From contig NZ_SJOP01000016.1 of NCBI RefSeq assembly GCF_004331415.1, forward strand, positions 55,841-119,840: a DNA stretch of 64,000 nt, in the 5' to 3' direction. Within the stretch, counting starts at the first letter, position 1. Every line of letters begins with the position of its first letter. The notes beneath the pieces are model-generated. The model was not told the DNA's origin. It ran no database searches and worked only from the letters and a program-made list of their open reading frames with translations. The translations under genes were made by a program, and so were the position numbers. This document shows, piece by piece, positions 6,804 through 15,449 of this stretch. The DNA comes from Kosakonia quasisacchari (lineage in GTDB: Bacteria; Pseudomonadota; Gammaproteobacteria; Enterobacterales; Enterobacteriaceae).

Positions 6804-9059
6804 ATGTCGCACAATGAAAAAGACCCTCATCACCACGCCCCGGTTCATGATGCTAACGAATCCCGCCCAGGGCTGGACTCACTGGCACCCGAAGATAATT
6901 CTCACCGCCCTTCTCCGAGCCCCACAGCACCTGGCGAGCAACCGACCGCGCCGGGGAGCATGAAAGCGCCGGATACGTCGAATGACAAACTGAACGCGCT
7001 GGAGCCTTACCGAAAGGGTGGCGAGAATTATCCCCTCACCACTAACCAGGGCGTGCGCATCGCCGATGACCAAAACTCCCTGCGCGCGGGAAAACGCGGC
7101 CCGACACTGCTGGAAGATTTTATTCTGCGGGAGAAAATCACCCATTTCGACCACGAACGTATCCCAGAACGTATCGTGCATGCACGCGGATCGGCGGCGC
7201 ATGGCTATTTTCAGCCTTATCGTAGCCTGAGCGATATAACCAAAGCGGATTTTCTCTCTGATGCGGAGAAAATTACCCCGGTATTTGTCCGTTTTTCCAC
7301 GGTGCAGGGCGGCGCGGGTTCAGCGGATACCGTTCGTGATATTCGTGGATTTGCCACCAAGTTTTATACCGAAGAAGGCATTTTTGACCTGGTCGGCAAC
7401 AATACGCCGGTCTTTTTCATCCAGGATGCGCACAAATTCCCCGATTTTGTCCATGCGGTAAAACCGGAGCCGCACTGGGCGATCCCGCAAGGTCAAAGCG
7501 CGCATGACACCTTCTGGGACTATGTTTCGTTGCAACCGGAAACCTTACACAACGTGATGTGGGCGATGTCCGATCGCGGCATTCCGCGCAGCTATCGCAC
7601 GATGGAAGGTTTTGGGATACACACATTTCGCTTGATCAACGCCGAAGGCAAAGCCACGTTTGTCCGCTTCCACTGGAAACCACTGGCAGGCAAAGCTTCC
7701 CTGGTGTGGGATGAGTCACAAAAACTAACCGGGCGCGATCCGGATTTCCACCGCCGCGAGTTATGGGAAGCCATTGAAGCCGGCGATTACCCGGAGTTTG
7801 AGCTGGGCCTACAACTGATCCCGGAAGAGGATGAATTCAAATTTGATTTCGACCTGTTGGACCCGACCAAACTGATTCCCGAAGAGCTGGTTCCCGTGCA
7901 GCGCGTCGGAAAAATGGTATTAAACCGCAACCCGGATAACTTCTTTGCCGAAAACGAGCAGGCAGCGTTCCATCCAGGGCATATCGTGCCGGGCCTCGAT
8001 TTTACCAATGACCCGCTGCTGCAGGGGCGTTTGTTCTCCTATACCGATACGCAAATCAGCCGGCTTGGTGGGCCGAACTTCCATGAAATTCCCATCAATC
8101 GCCCAACGTGTCCGTACCATAACTTGCAGCGCGACGGCATGCACCGCATGGAGATTGACACAAACCCTGCTAACTATGAGCCGAACTCCATCAATGATAA
8201 CTGGCCGCGGGAAACACCGCCTGGTCCAAAACGTGGTGGTTTCGAGACTTACCAGGAGCGCGTCGAAGGGGAAAAAATCCGTGAACGCAGCCCCTCATTC
8301 GGTGAATATTATGCTCATCCGCGCCTGTTCTGGTTAAGCCAGACGCCGTTTGAACAACGCCATATTATTGACGCTTTTAGCTTTGAGCTGAGCAAAGTGG
8401 TACGGGCGTATATTCGCGAACGCGTGGTAGATCAACTGGCGCACATTGACGTTCATCTGGCGCAAAGTGTGGCAGAAAATCTCGGTATCACGTTGAGCGA
8501 CGATCAGTTGAACATTGCCCCACCGCCGGAAGTCAATGGGTTAAAAAAAGATCCTTCGCTGAGTCTTTATGCCATCCCCGATGGCAACGTGAAAGGCCGG
8601 GTGGTAGCGGTATTACTGCATGATAAGGTCAGCGCGACGGATGTACTCAACGTATTGCAGGGCCTGAAAGCCAAAGGTGTTCATAGCAAACTGCTCTATG
8701 CGCGAATGGGGAAAGTGACTGCGGATGATGGATCCGAATTACCGATTGCCGCCACCTTCGCTGGCTCACCGTCTCTGACGGTCGATGGCGTCATTGTTCC
8801 CGGCGGGGATATCAGCGATATCCTGCAAAATGGCGACGCGAAATATTACCTGCTGGAAGCCTATAAGCATCTGAAAACTATCGCGCTGGCGGGAGATGCG
8901 CGGCAGTTTAAGCGCTTACTGGATGTGGATGACCAGGGAGAAGACGGTATTGTCGAGGCGGATAACGCTACGGCGAACTTTATCGATGATTTTCTGACGC
9001 ATCTTGCTGCGCACCGCGTTTGGTCGCGCATCAGCAAAATCGATAGTGTCCCGGCGTAA
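6804..9059 (+). CDS. katE: catalase HPII
   Basis: Large-subunit monofunctional catalase of 751 residues (E. coli 753); 2 H2O2 to O2 plus water in the cytosol. The catalytic His is H126 in RIVHARGSAAHGYF. The Asn region is around FDLVGNNTPVFF, and the haem proximal Tyr is in RLFSYTDTQISRLG near residue 413. A C-terminal flavodoxin-like domain, typical of large catalases, starts near residue 600. The N-terminal 70 residues are the usual Pro/His-rich arm. E. coli katE depends on sigma-S. In K-12 the chb operon follows; here osmE follows directly. Confidence 0.97.
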   Translation: MSHNEKDPHHHAPVHDANESRPGLDSLAPEDNSHRPSPSPTAPGEQPTAPGSMKAPDTSNDKLNALEPYRKGGENYPLTTNQGVRIADDQNSLRAGKRGPTLLEDFILREKITHFDHERIPERIVHARGSAAHGYFQPYRSLSDITKADFLSDAEKITPVFVRFSTVQGGAGSADTVRDIRGFATKFYTEEGIFDLVGNNTPVFFIQDAHKFPDFVHAVKPEPHWAIPQGQSAHDTFWDYVSLQPETLHNVMWAMSDRGIPRSYRTMEGFGIHTFRLINAEGKATFVRFHWKPLAGKASLVWDESQKLTGRDPDFHRRELWEAIEAGDYPEFELGLQLIPEEDEFKFDFDLLDPTKLIPEELVPVQRVGKMVLNRNPDNFFAENEQAAFHPGHIVPGLDFTNDPLLQGRLFSYTDTQISRLGGPNFHEIPINRPTCPYHNLQRDGMHRMEIDTNPANYEPNSINDNWPRETPPGPKRGGFETYQERVEGEKIRERSPSFGEYYAHPRLFWLSQTPFEQRHIIDAFSFELSKVVRAYIRERVVDQLAHIDVHLAQSVAENLGITLSDDQLNIAPPPEVNGLKKDPSLSLYAIPDGNVKGRVVAVLLHDKVSATDVLNVLQGLKAKGVHSKLLYARMGKVTADDGSELPIAATFAGSPSLTVDGVIVPGGDISDILQNGDAKYYLLEAYKHLKTIALAGDARQFKRLLDVDDQGEDGIVEADNATANFIDDFLTHLAAHRVWSRISKIDSVPA

Positions 9060-9074
9060 CCCCTGTTGCACCCA

Positions 9075-9103
9075 TAAAAAACCGGCCAAATGGCCGGTTT
9101 TTT
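9075..9103. terminator. bidirectional terminator katE / osmE
   Basis: Stem ACCGGCCA / TGGCCGGT flanked by A6 on the left and T6 on the right. It therefore acts as a factor-independent terminator in both directions, serving convergent katE and osmE. Confidence 0.93.
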
Positions 9104-9127
9104 ATTTGCTCAGGCGATAAACCGAAA

Positions 9128-9466
9128 TTACTGCTTAACTTGCGGGTCAGTATCATACTCGGCGCAGGTCTGGTAGCCGGAGTTCATGACATGACCAGTT
9201 TCATCCAGCGCAACGAAATAGGTTTCGGTTTTGCCGTCACGTTGACCCAGAATATAGGTCTGGCAAGTCCCGCGCGCGTGGATCATCGTAACTTCAGAAG
9301 AAGGACGGCCCGCAACCTGCATAACTTGCTGGCGGCTCATGCCTTTTTTCACATCTTTCACGACTGGCTGTGAAACCTGATCTTTTGCACGATCGTAAGC
9401 CGTACAACCCGCCAGCATAGTCAGCACTGCAGCTGCGCCCAGAATTCCTGCGATGTTCTTATTCAT
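9128..9466 (-). CDS. osmE: osmotically inducible lipoprotein OsmE
   Basis: A 112-residue lipoprotein, the same length as E. coli OsmE. A hydrophobic signal ends in the lipobox LAGC, giving a lipidated Cys at residue 21. A SmpA/BamE-like domain follows (KKGMSRQQVMQVAGRPSSEV). The gene is induced by osmotic stress and in stationary phase in E. coli; its exact role is unclear. GAGGATGGAAT precedes the start. It shares a bidirectional terminator with katE. Confidence 0.95.
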   Translation of the reverse strand: MNKNIAGILGAAAVLTMLAGCTAYDRAKDQVSQPVVKDVKKGMSRQQVMQVAGRPSSEVTMIHARGTCQTYILGQRDGKTETYFVALDETGHVMNSGYQTCAEYDTDPQVKQ

Positions 9467-9708
9467 ATTCCATCCTCTTTTGTATCCGCTTGTGTATCAG
9501 CGTGTTATCTAAGCCTGGAATATAAAATTGCATTTTTCAACTAACAGACAGCATTGGCATAACTTTCGGAGAAATCTAATAAAAGCACGATAAGCTACTA
9601 AAACGCCTTAATTTGCGGCACTCAAATCTGTGATCCTTGTCGTTTTACCGCCAAAGGGTTAATTTGGCCCTATTATCTATTTAGCAGGACAACACAACGG
9701 AGGGGTAA

Positions 9709-10539
9709 ATGACTCTGCAACAAGAGATTATTCAGGCGTTAGGCGTGAAGCCCACAGTCAACGCCGAAGAAGAAGTTCGCCGCAGCGTGGATTTCCTGAA
9801 AACCTATCTGAAAACCTATCCTTTTTTGCAAACGCTGGTACTTGGCATCAGCGGCGGCCAGGATTCCACGCTAGCCGGGAAAATCAGTCAAACGGCCATC
9901 AGCGAACTGCGCCAGGAAACGGGCAATCAAGCGTATCAATTTATCGCCGTCCGTCTGCCTTACGGTAAGCAAGCGGATGAGCAGGATTGCCAGGATGCCA
10001 TCGCGTTTATTCAGCCGGATCGCGTCCTTACCGTCAATATCAAAGCCTCGGTGCTGGCAAGCGAGCAAGCGCTGCGTGAAACGGGCATCGAACTGAGCGA
10101 TTTCGTGCGCGGCAATGAAAAAGCGCGCGAGCGTATGAAAGCGCAATACAGCATTGCTGGCATGACGAAAGGCGTGGTGGTTGGCACCGACCATGCCGCC
10201 GAAGCGGTGACCGGTTTCTTCACCAAATATGGCGATGGCGGCACTGATATCAACCCGCTTTTCCGTCTGAACAAACGCCAGGGTAAACAGTTGCTGGCTT
10301 ACCTGGGCTGCCCGGAACATCTTTATAAAAAAGCGCCAACGGCCGATCTGGAAGATGATCGCCCCTCCCTGCCGGATGAAGCCGCACTGGGCGTCACCTA
10401 CGAAAATATCGATGATTATCTGGAAGGGAAAACGCTGGATGCCAGTATTGCGAAAATCATTGAAGGCTGGTATGTGAAAACGGAACACAAACGTCGCCCG
10501 CCGATTACTGTATTCGACGATTTCTGGAAAAAGAAATAA
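9709..10539 (+). CDS. nadE: NH3-dependent NAD+ synthetase
   Basis: A 276-residue (E. coli 275) cytosolic enzyme that amidates nicotinic acid adenine dinucleotide with ammonia and ATP, the last step of NAD synthesis. The PP-loop SGGQDSTLAGK is at about residues 46-56. GTDHAAEAVTGFFTKYGDGG and KAPTADLEDDRPSLPDE bind substrate. There is no glutaminase domain, hence ammonia-dependent. The ribosome site GGAGGGG is strong. A good terminator follows. Confidence 0.97.
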   Translation: MTLQQEIIQALGVKPTVNAEEEVRRSVDFLKTYLKTYPFLQTLVLGISGGQDSTLAGKISQTAISELRQETGNQAYQFIAVRLPYGKQADEQDCQDAIAFIQPDRVLTVNIKASVLASEQALRETGIELSDFVRGNEKARERMKAQYSIAGMTKGVVVGTDHAAEAVTGFFTKYGDGGTDINPLFRLNKRQGKQLLAYLGCPEHLYKKAPTADLEDDRPSLPDEAALGVTYENIDDYLEGKTLDASIAKIIEGWYVKTEHKRRPPITVFDDFWKKK

Positions 10540-10544
10540 CCCGC

Positions 10545-10569
10545 AGGCGGCGCAAGCCGCCTCTTTTTT
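10545..10569 (+). terminator. nadE terminator
   Basis: Stem AGGCGGC / GCCGCCT with a GCAA tetraloop followed by a T-rich tract, six bases after the nadE stop. It separates nadE from the SOS-controlled cho promoter. Confidence 0.92.
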
Positions 10570-10588
10570 AGCCACTTATTGACTGCTA

Positions 10589-10608
10589 TACTGGATAGAC
10601 AAACAGTA
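10589..10608 (+). promoter_or_regulatory. LexA box of cho
   Basis: TACTGGATAGACAAACAGTA fits CTGK-N8-ACAG, with one mismatch from perfect CTGT. It lies 14 bases before the GTG start of cho, which is a known LexA target in E. coli. Confidence 0.88.
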
Positions 10609-10621
10609 TCAGGAGTATTTT

Positions 10622-11485
10622 GTGGTCAGGCGTCAATCAGCCCCGCGTCTTGAATTCGAAGCGGCGGCAATCTATGAATATCCAGAACATCTTCGTCCGT
10701 GGCTGGAAGCAATGCCCAGGCAGCCCGGTGTCTATATTTTCCACGGCGAAAGCGAAGCAATGCCGCTCTATATCGGTAAAAGCGTCAATATCCGCAGCCG
10801 TGTACTGTCGCATCTGCGCACGCCCGATGAAGCGGCTATGCTGCGCCAGTCGCGGCGGATTACCTGGATTTGCACTGCCGGTGAGATTGGCGCGCTGCTG
10901 CTCGAAGCGCGACTAATTAAAGAACAACAGCCACTGTTTAATAAGCGTCTGCGCCGTAATCGCCAACTCTGCTCGCTGCGCCTTAGCGGTGAAAAACCAC
11001 TGGTGGTGTATGCCAAAGAAGTAGATTTCTCCTCCTCCCCAGATTTGTATGGCCTGTTTGCCAACCGTCGCGCCGCATTGCAAGCGCTGCAATCTATCGC
11101 TGATGACGAAAAGCTGTGCTATGGGCTGCTGGGTCTGGAATCGCTAACGCGTGGCCGGCCTTGTTTTCGATCCGCGTTACAGCGCTGCGCCGGGGCATGC
11201 TGTGGAAAAGAGACGCGTGAAGCACATGATGAGCGCTTCGCCGCCGCGATGGCGCGTTTGCAATTGGTCTGCTGGCCGTGGCGCGGTCCAATTGGGCTGA
11301 AAGAGAGCGCTGCGGGAATGACGCAGTACCATATCATCCACAACTGGCTATGGTTAGGTTCAGTTGATGAGCCCGCCGCTGCCGCGCAACTGCTGCGTTT
11401 ACCGGCGGGTTTCGATCATGATGGCTACAAAATTCTCTGCAAACCGCTGCTTTCCGGTGATTATGAAATAATCGAACTGGATTAA
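10622..11485 (+). CDS. cho: excinuclease Cho (UvrC homologue)
   Basis: A 287-residue (E. coli 295) nucleotide-excision-repair nuclease that makes the 3' incision at bulky lesions with UvrAB. The N-terminal GIY-YIG domain shows PGVYIF (residues 35-40) and PLYIGKSVNIRSR. Arg and Glu of the active site are in this block and in ALLLEARLIKEQQP. It corresponds only to the N-terminal half of UvrC. The start is GTG, with AGGAGTATTTT before it. Directly behind a LexA box; its 3' end overlaps that of ves by four bases. Confidence 0.95.
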   Translation: MVRRQSAPRLEFEAAAIYEYPEHLRPWLEAMPRQPGVYIFHGESEAMPLYIGKSVNIRSRVLSHLRTPDEAAMLRQSRRITWICTAGEIGALLLEARLIKEQQPLFNKRLRRNRQLCSLRLSGEKPLVVYAKEVDFSSSPDLYGLFANRRAALQALQSIADDEKLCYGLLGLESLTRGRPCFRSALQRCAGACCGKETREAHDERFAAAMARLQLVCWPWRGPIGLKESAAGMTQYHIIHNWLWLGSVDEPAAAAQLLRLPAGFDHDGYKILCKPLLSGDYEIIELD

Positions 11486-12039
11486 TGACCGGCCAGCCAG
11501 GTAATTTCACTGAACAGTAACTGCCCTTCAGACTTTAGCAACCGCAGAGTTTGCCGCCCTTCTTGCCAATAAGCACCCTGATCGGCGGTTAACAATTTAT
11601 CACCCAATTGCCACGCTCCACTCAGAACGAAAATAACGCCCCCGCGTGTACCAATAGTGGTAAAGGTACGATCGGCGATACGGACTTTCGCCCGGCAGCG
11701 ATCGCGCCGCGTCATCACATTAAAATCCATCGACATTTGTCCGTCGCAAAGCTCGGCTCTGACTGGCTGCTCACCGGCAAAAGTAAAGGGCTGGTAACGT
11801 TTAAGCGTGTGGCTAAAAGTACCTCCCCCATTCAGCGTCACTTCGCCACCTTCAATGAGGGTTATTACCCGATCCACGCCGGGAAATTGCGGAAAATCAC
11901 CGTTACTGGCCAGCGAAGCGATACTGGCTCGCCAGTTAAAATCACGTGTTGCCGGCGGAAAACAGCAAATTTCTCGGGTTTCACCCGCCCCATTACGCCA
12001 GAGATTTACCGGCATTTTACGGATATCAAAGAATTCCAT
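11482..12039 (-). CDS. ves: HutD/Ves family protein
   Basis: A 185-residue cupin of the HutD/Ves family (E. coli Ves about 191), with the conserved N-terminus FFDIRKMPVNLWRNGAGETREI and a C-terminal LLFSEITWLAGH. In E. coli Ves is a cold- and stress-associated protein of unknown biochemistry. The second of two adjacent ATGs (12039) is preferred because AGGAG is five bases away; the first would be too close. Convergent with cho, with 3' ends overlapping. Confidence 0.9.
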   Translation of the reverse strand: MEFFDIRKMPVNLWRNGAGETREICCFPPATRDFNWRASIASLASNGDFPQFPGVDRVITLIEGGEVTLNGGGTFSHTLKRYQPFTFAGEQPVRAELCDGQMSMDFNVMTRRDRCRAKVRIADRTFTTIGTRGGVIFVLSGAWQLGDKLLTADQGAYWQEGRQTLRLLKSEGQLLFSEITWLAGH

Positions 12040-12273
12040 CATCACTCCTGAATGGCGCGGTGCTTCACCTGCGCCGCTGCTTCTTCGGGCAGCCTGCATC
12101 ATTGTTATTGTTTACTTTGCCATGTGTGAGTTATCGGCAGCCGACACGATTTGCCTTAGGCTACTGTGTAATGAGACATGTAAAAAATCATAAATTTCAG
12201 ATAAGTAACATCACTAAAAAAAAGGATTCAACGAGAATACCGCGCCAGTAGCGGCTGGCAAGAGGGGGGACAA

Positions 12274-12330
12274 GAAAAAACCGCCGGTTCTGCCCATCAC
12301 GTAAAACAAGCGATGGGCAAAACCGGCGGT
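12274..12330 (-). terminator. spy terminator with a long stem
   Basis: A nearly perfect stem of about 19 bp (ACCGCCGGTT-TGCCCATC arms with one mismatch) followed on the minus strand by six T residues. It lies about 20 bases after the spy stop and is unusually long for a factor-independent terminator. Confidence 0.88.
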
Positions 12331-12349
12331 CTTAAGGAGGGTCGCTGAA

Positions 12350-12829
12350 TTATTCAGCAGGTGCAGGAGGCATTTTACCTTCCGGCGCCGGATGTTCTGT
12401 CAGACGCTTCTCAAAATTAGCATTGAACTGCTTTTTCTGTTCCGGGGTCAGAATGTTGTAAATCTTGTTCTGGGTCTCCATGCGTTTCAGCATGCCCTCT
12501 TTATGCTGCTGTTCCATTTTGGTGATTTGCGCTTCGGCTTTCGCACGGTCAAAGCTGTCGCTGGTAATGATGTCATGCATTGCGCGCATCTCTTCAACTG
12601 GTGGGCGTTTCATCTCTTCGCGCTGGCTTTTCATGATATCGCGGACTTGCTGTTTCTGCGCATCGGTCAGGTTCAGACCTTTGAACATCATGTCATGCGG
12701 GCCTTTACCTTTGTGATGCATCATTGGTTTCTCGTCGGCAGGTGCGGAGGTGGTATCCGCAGCATGAGCCAGACCTGCAGCGCCAAAAGCCAGGGTAGAG
12801 GCAACAAACAGAGCAGTCAATTTACGCAT
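12350..12829 (-). CDS. spy: periplasmic chaperone Spy
   Basis: A 159-residue (E. coli 161) ATP-independent periplasmic chaperone of the CpxP/LTXXQ family. A signal peptide ending ALA/HAA at about residue 23 is followed by GLNLTDAQKQQVRDIM and NILTPEQKKQFNANFEKR, the two LTxxQ-type repeats. It forms a cradle-shaped all-helical dimer that holds unfolding clients. The start MRKLTALF gives a proper signal peptide; in-frame codons upstream do not. In E. coli it is driven by BaeSR and CpxAR; CpxR-like GTAAA repeats lie upstream. Confidence 0.94.
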   Translation of the reverse strand: MRKLTALFVASTLAFGAAGLAHAADTTSAPADEKPMMHHKGKGPHDMMFKGLNLTDAQKQQVRDIMKSQREEMKRPPVEEMRAMHDIITSDSFDRAKAEAQITKMEQQHKEGMLKRMETQNKIYNILTPEQKKQFNANFEKRLTEHPAPEGKMPPAPAE

Positions 12830-13111
12830 AATTTTATTCCTTACTTCGGTTTTTCTTACGGCGGTTGCCGTGTTGACGCTATTCACTTTACTGGCTTTAT
12901 CGTCAATTAATCAGAGCGACGGTAAAACAATGAAAGTGTAAATAACGTTTTTAGGTCAAATATGAAGGAAATAAGGATAAACCGTGGAGAGTAGAAAATT
13001 AAATATTCAATGCACTGATTAAAAAGGAATTATTGAAAATCTTAAATTAAAGTGATTTATTAATAAAGCGCTTCAACAGGATAATTCTGTAATTTATTTA
13101 AGAAAAGCATG
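12830..13111. other. spy-astE intergenic region
   Basis: AT-rich stretch without a credible gene. It should hold the spy promoter on the minus strand and the end of the ast transcript. The only motifs I can name are the GTAAA repeats at 12922-12942 and the ast terminator at the right edge. Confidence 0.6.
12922..12942 (+). promoter_or_regulatory. possible CpxR-type repeat upstream of spy
   Basis: Two GTAAA pentamers (12922-12926 and 12938-12942) lie about 95-115 bases before the spy start. CpxR boxes are tandem GTAAA repeats, but the usual gap is about five bases and here it is eleven. The call rests mainly on the known Cpx control of spy. Confidence 0.4.
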
Positions 13112-13139
13112 AAAATAAGCCCTGTATAAACAGGGCTTA
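13112..13139 (-). terminator. ast operon terminator
   Basis: Stem TAAGCCCTG / CAGGGCTTA with a six-base loop. On the minus strand it ends in TTATTTTC. It sits just after the astE stop and closes the astCADBE transcript. Confidence 0.85.
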
Positions 13140-13143
13140 CTGT

Positions 13144-14112
13144 TTAATTAATTTTCTCGAGCATTAACCCGGCGCGTAAACCAACGGCAACATTCGGATT
13201 TGGGAACAAAACATACTCCTGCTCATGTTGCACCACATACCGCTCGCCGCGATCCTCGGCCAACAAGGTGCCCGCATTGAAGGCGGTAAAATTGAGCGTA
13301 TCTGCACTCATAAAAAGTTTAAACGCGTCACTGTGGCGGGTCAGTTGCTGCACCACCCGATAGCGCAGCGGCGTATTTTCCGTGTCTGGCGCAGGTTCGC
13401 CCGCCAGTAACGCGGCCAACGTCCAGGCCGTACGCTGGAACTGGCTTAAATCGTTTTCACCAAACGGCAACGCTTTACCGAGCTCCAGAGTGCAAGCCAG
13501 GGCGTTAAAATGCTCGCAGCTGTAATGTGTAAACGTACCACCTGCCGCCTGGTGAAACACCAGCGCCTCCAGCCCGGCATCACCCAACCACTCCAGAAAC
13601 AGTTCATCCCACGGCTCCGCCCGCTGCGGCAGCACACCAAAGCGGACATGGTGCGAACCGCGAATCGCGGTGTGCAAATCCAGATGCCAGCGCTCCTCCT
13701 CGTCGCCCGCCGCAAAGAAATGGGTCATCGCCCGTTCAAGCTGGGCGGCACGCACCGTTTCATCATTCGATGGCAACTGCTGCCAGCGGCCACCAAACAT
13801 CCGGTTGAGATCGTTATGCAAAAATCGCTTGTTCTGCGCCAGCGCCTGCGGATTTCCAAGGATTACCAGCAGCCTCCAGGTGAGTGGCTGCTCGCCCGAA
13901 AGCACATTTTTAAGCAACAGATCCAGCATCTCCACCGGCGCGGTTTCGTTACCATGGATAGCACAAGAGATGACCAGAGATCGCCCGACAGCTTGTTTCG
14001 GGATCAGCTCAAGAATCCCTTGTTCGTGCCACAACCAGTGAATACCGCCCGACTCCCCTGACATTTTTCGCGGGATATCGCCCGCAAGCGTCGCAGCAAG
14101 AAAGTTATCCAT
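13144..14112 (-). CDS. astE: succinylglutamate desuccinylase
   Basis: A 322-residue zinc enzyme of the M14-like AstE/AspA family; last step of the AST pathway (succinylglutamate to succinate plus glutamate). The metal site is SCAIHGNETAPVE (His and Glu) and HLDLHTAIRGS (second His). It is the last gene of the ast operon, 11 bases after astB, with GGAGG before the ATG. Confidence 0.95.
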   Translation of the reverse strand: MDNFLAATLAGDIPRKMSGESGGIHWLWHEQGILELIPKQAVGRSLVISCAIHGNETAPVEMLDLLLKNVLSGEQPLTWRLLVILGNPQALAQNKRFLHNDLNRMFGGRWQQLPSNDETVRAAQLERAMTHFFAAGDEEERWHLDLHTAIRGSHHVRFGVLPQRAEPWDELFLEWLGDAGLEALVFHQAAGGTFTHYSCEHFNALACTLELGKALPFGENDLSQFQRTAWTLAALLAGEPAPDTENTPLRYRVVQQLTRHSDAFKLFMSADTLNFTAFNAGTLLAEDRGERYVVQHEQEYVLFPNPNVAVGLRAGLMLEKIN

Positions 14113-14123
14113 ACAGCCTCCGG

Positions 14124-15449
14124 TTAACGCTGGAAGGGATACACCGATCCCAGATTCAACAACTGCGTTAATCGGTCCAGCGCTTCCCGCCCCTCGCGTA
14201 AAAGCTGCGGATCGGCTAAATCCGCTTGCGTCAGCCGATCGCGGTAGTACCGATCCACCCAGTCATTGAGGGTGGCAAACAAACTGCCATTCATCATCAC
14301 CGCCGGGTTAACGGCCCGCTGTTCCGCCTCGGTCAGTACCACACGTAAGCGCAGGCACGCCGGACCACCGCCGTTCGCCATGCTTTCACGCAGGTCAAAT
14401 ACTTTGAGCTCGCTGATCGGGTTATCCTGCGCCAGCAGCGTGTTCAGATAGCGCCACACACCGGCATGTTGCTGTGACTCCTGGGGCAGCACCAGCATCA
14501 TGCTGCCATCATCACGGCTCAGCAGTTGGCTGTTAAACAGATACGTTGCCACTGCATCGGTGACAGAAACAGCCTGCTGCGGAACCTGAATCGCCATAAA
14601 TCCCGGTACTTTTGAGTGTAGCTCTGCCAGCAAACGAGATTGTTCGGCAAAAGCCAATTCGTGACAAAAAAACACCTGGCGGTTCGAAACGGCAATCACA
14701 TCGTTATGAAACACGCCCAGATCGATAACATCCGGGTTTTGCCGGGCAAAAACCACCTGCTCTGCGCGCACCTGGTTGATACGCATCACCGCTTCGCTGG
14801 CTTCCCGCGTCTGGCGCGCCGGATAGCGCGCCGGAGCATCCAGGCTTGCGTACTCTCTGCCGTAAACGAAGAGTTGCACACCCGCTTCGCCGTAATTACC
14901 GCCAAAACGGTTATGGTTCGCGGCACCTTCATCGCCAAACATGGCAACCTGCGGCAGCGCAGGATGCACGGTAAACGCCGTTTCATCCCGGAAGATGGCG
15001 CGCAGCAGCGCTTCTGTCGTCGGGGCTTCCATCGCACGGTGGAATTTATTGTTCAGGTTAGCAACCGTGAGATGCACTTTGCCATCCTGCGCATCAGCCG
15101 ACGGGCAGACGGTAGCAGCGTTCGCGACCCACATCGCCGATGCCGAACTGGCAGCAGAGAGGATCTGCGGCGCGTGTGCCGCAGCTTTTTCCACCACTTG
15201 CTCATCGCTGCCACAGAAACCAAGCTGGCGCAACACGGCCACATTGGGACGTTCCTGCGGCGGGATCACCGCCTGCGGAAAACCGGCGTCGGCGAGCGCT
15301 TTCATCTTCAGTAGCCCTTGCTTTGCCGCCAGTTTCGGGTTGGAAACCTGAAAGCGATGTTTGGTTGAGGCTTCATTCCCGAAAGACAATCCGGCGTAAT
15401 GGTGCGTTAGCCCGACCAGGCCGTCGAAATTGACTTCACGCGCTTTCAT
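14124..15449 (-). CDS. astB: succinylarginine dihydrolase
   Basis: A 441-residue enzyme of the amidinotransferase (pentein) superfamily. It converts N2-succinylarginine to N2-succinylornithine, releasing 2 NH3 and CO2. It begins REVNFDGLVGLTHHYAGLSFGN, typical of AstB. HNDVIAVSN carries a His/Asp of the active site and NGGGPACLRLRVVL near residue 365 holds the catalytic Cys. Its ATG overlaps the astD stop (ATGA), so translation is coupled. Confidence 0.96.
   Translation of the reverse strand: MKAREVNFDGLVGLTHHYAGLSFGNEASTKHRFQVSNPKLAAKQGLLKMKALADAGFPQAVIPPQERPNVAVLRQLGFCGSDEQVVEKAAAHAPQILSAASSASAMWVANAATVCPSADAQDGKVHLTVANLNNKFHRAMEAPTTEALLRAIFRDETAFTVHPALPQVAMFGDEGAANHNRFGGNYGEAGVQLFVYGREYASLDAPARYPARQTREASEAVMRINQVRAEQVVFARQNPDVIDLGVFHNDVIAVSNRQVFFCHELAFAEQSRLLAELHSKVPGFMAIQVPQQAVSVTDAVATYLFNSQLLSRDDGSMMLVLPQESQQHAGVWRYLNTLLAQDNPISELKVFDLRESMANGGGPACLRLRVVLTEAEQRAVNPAVMMNGSLFATLNDWVDRYYRDRLTQADLADPQLLREGREALDRLTQLLNLGSVYPFQR

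Noticed and set aside
14640..15314. 224-codon frame antisense to astB
   Set aside because: Shadow of a coupled ast operon gene with clear catalytic motifs.
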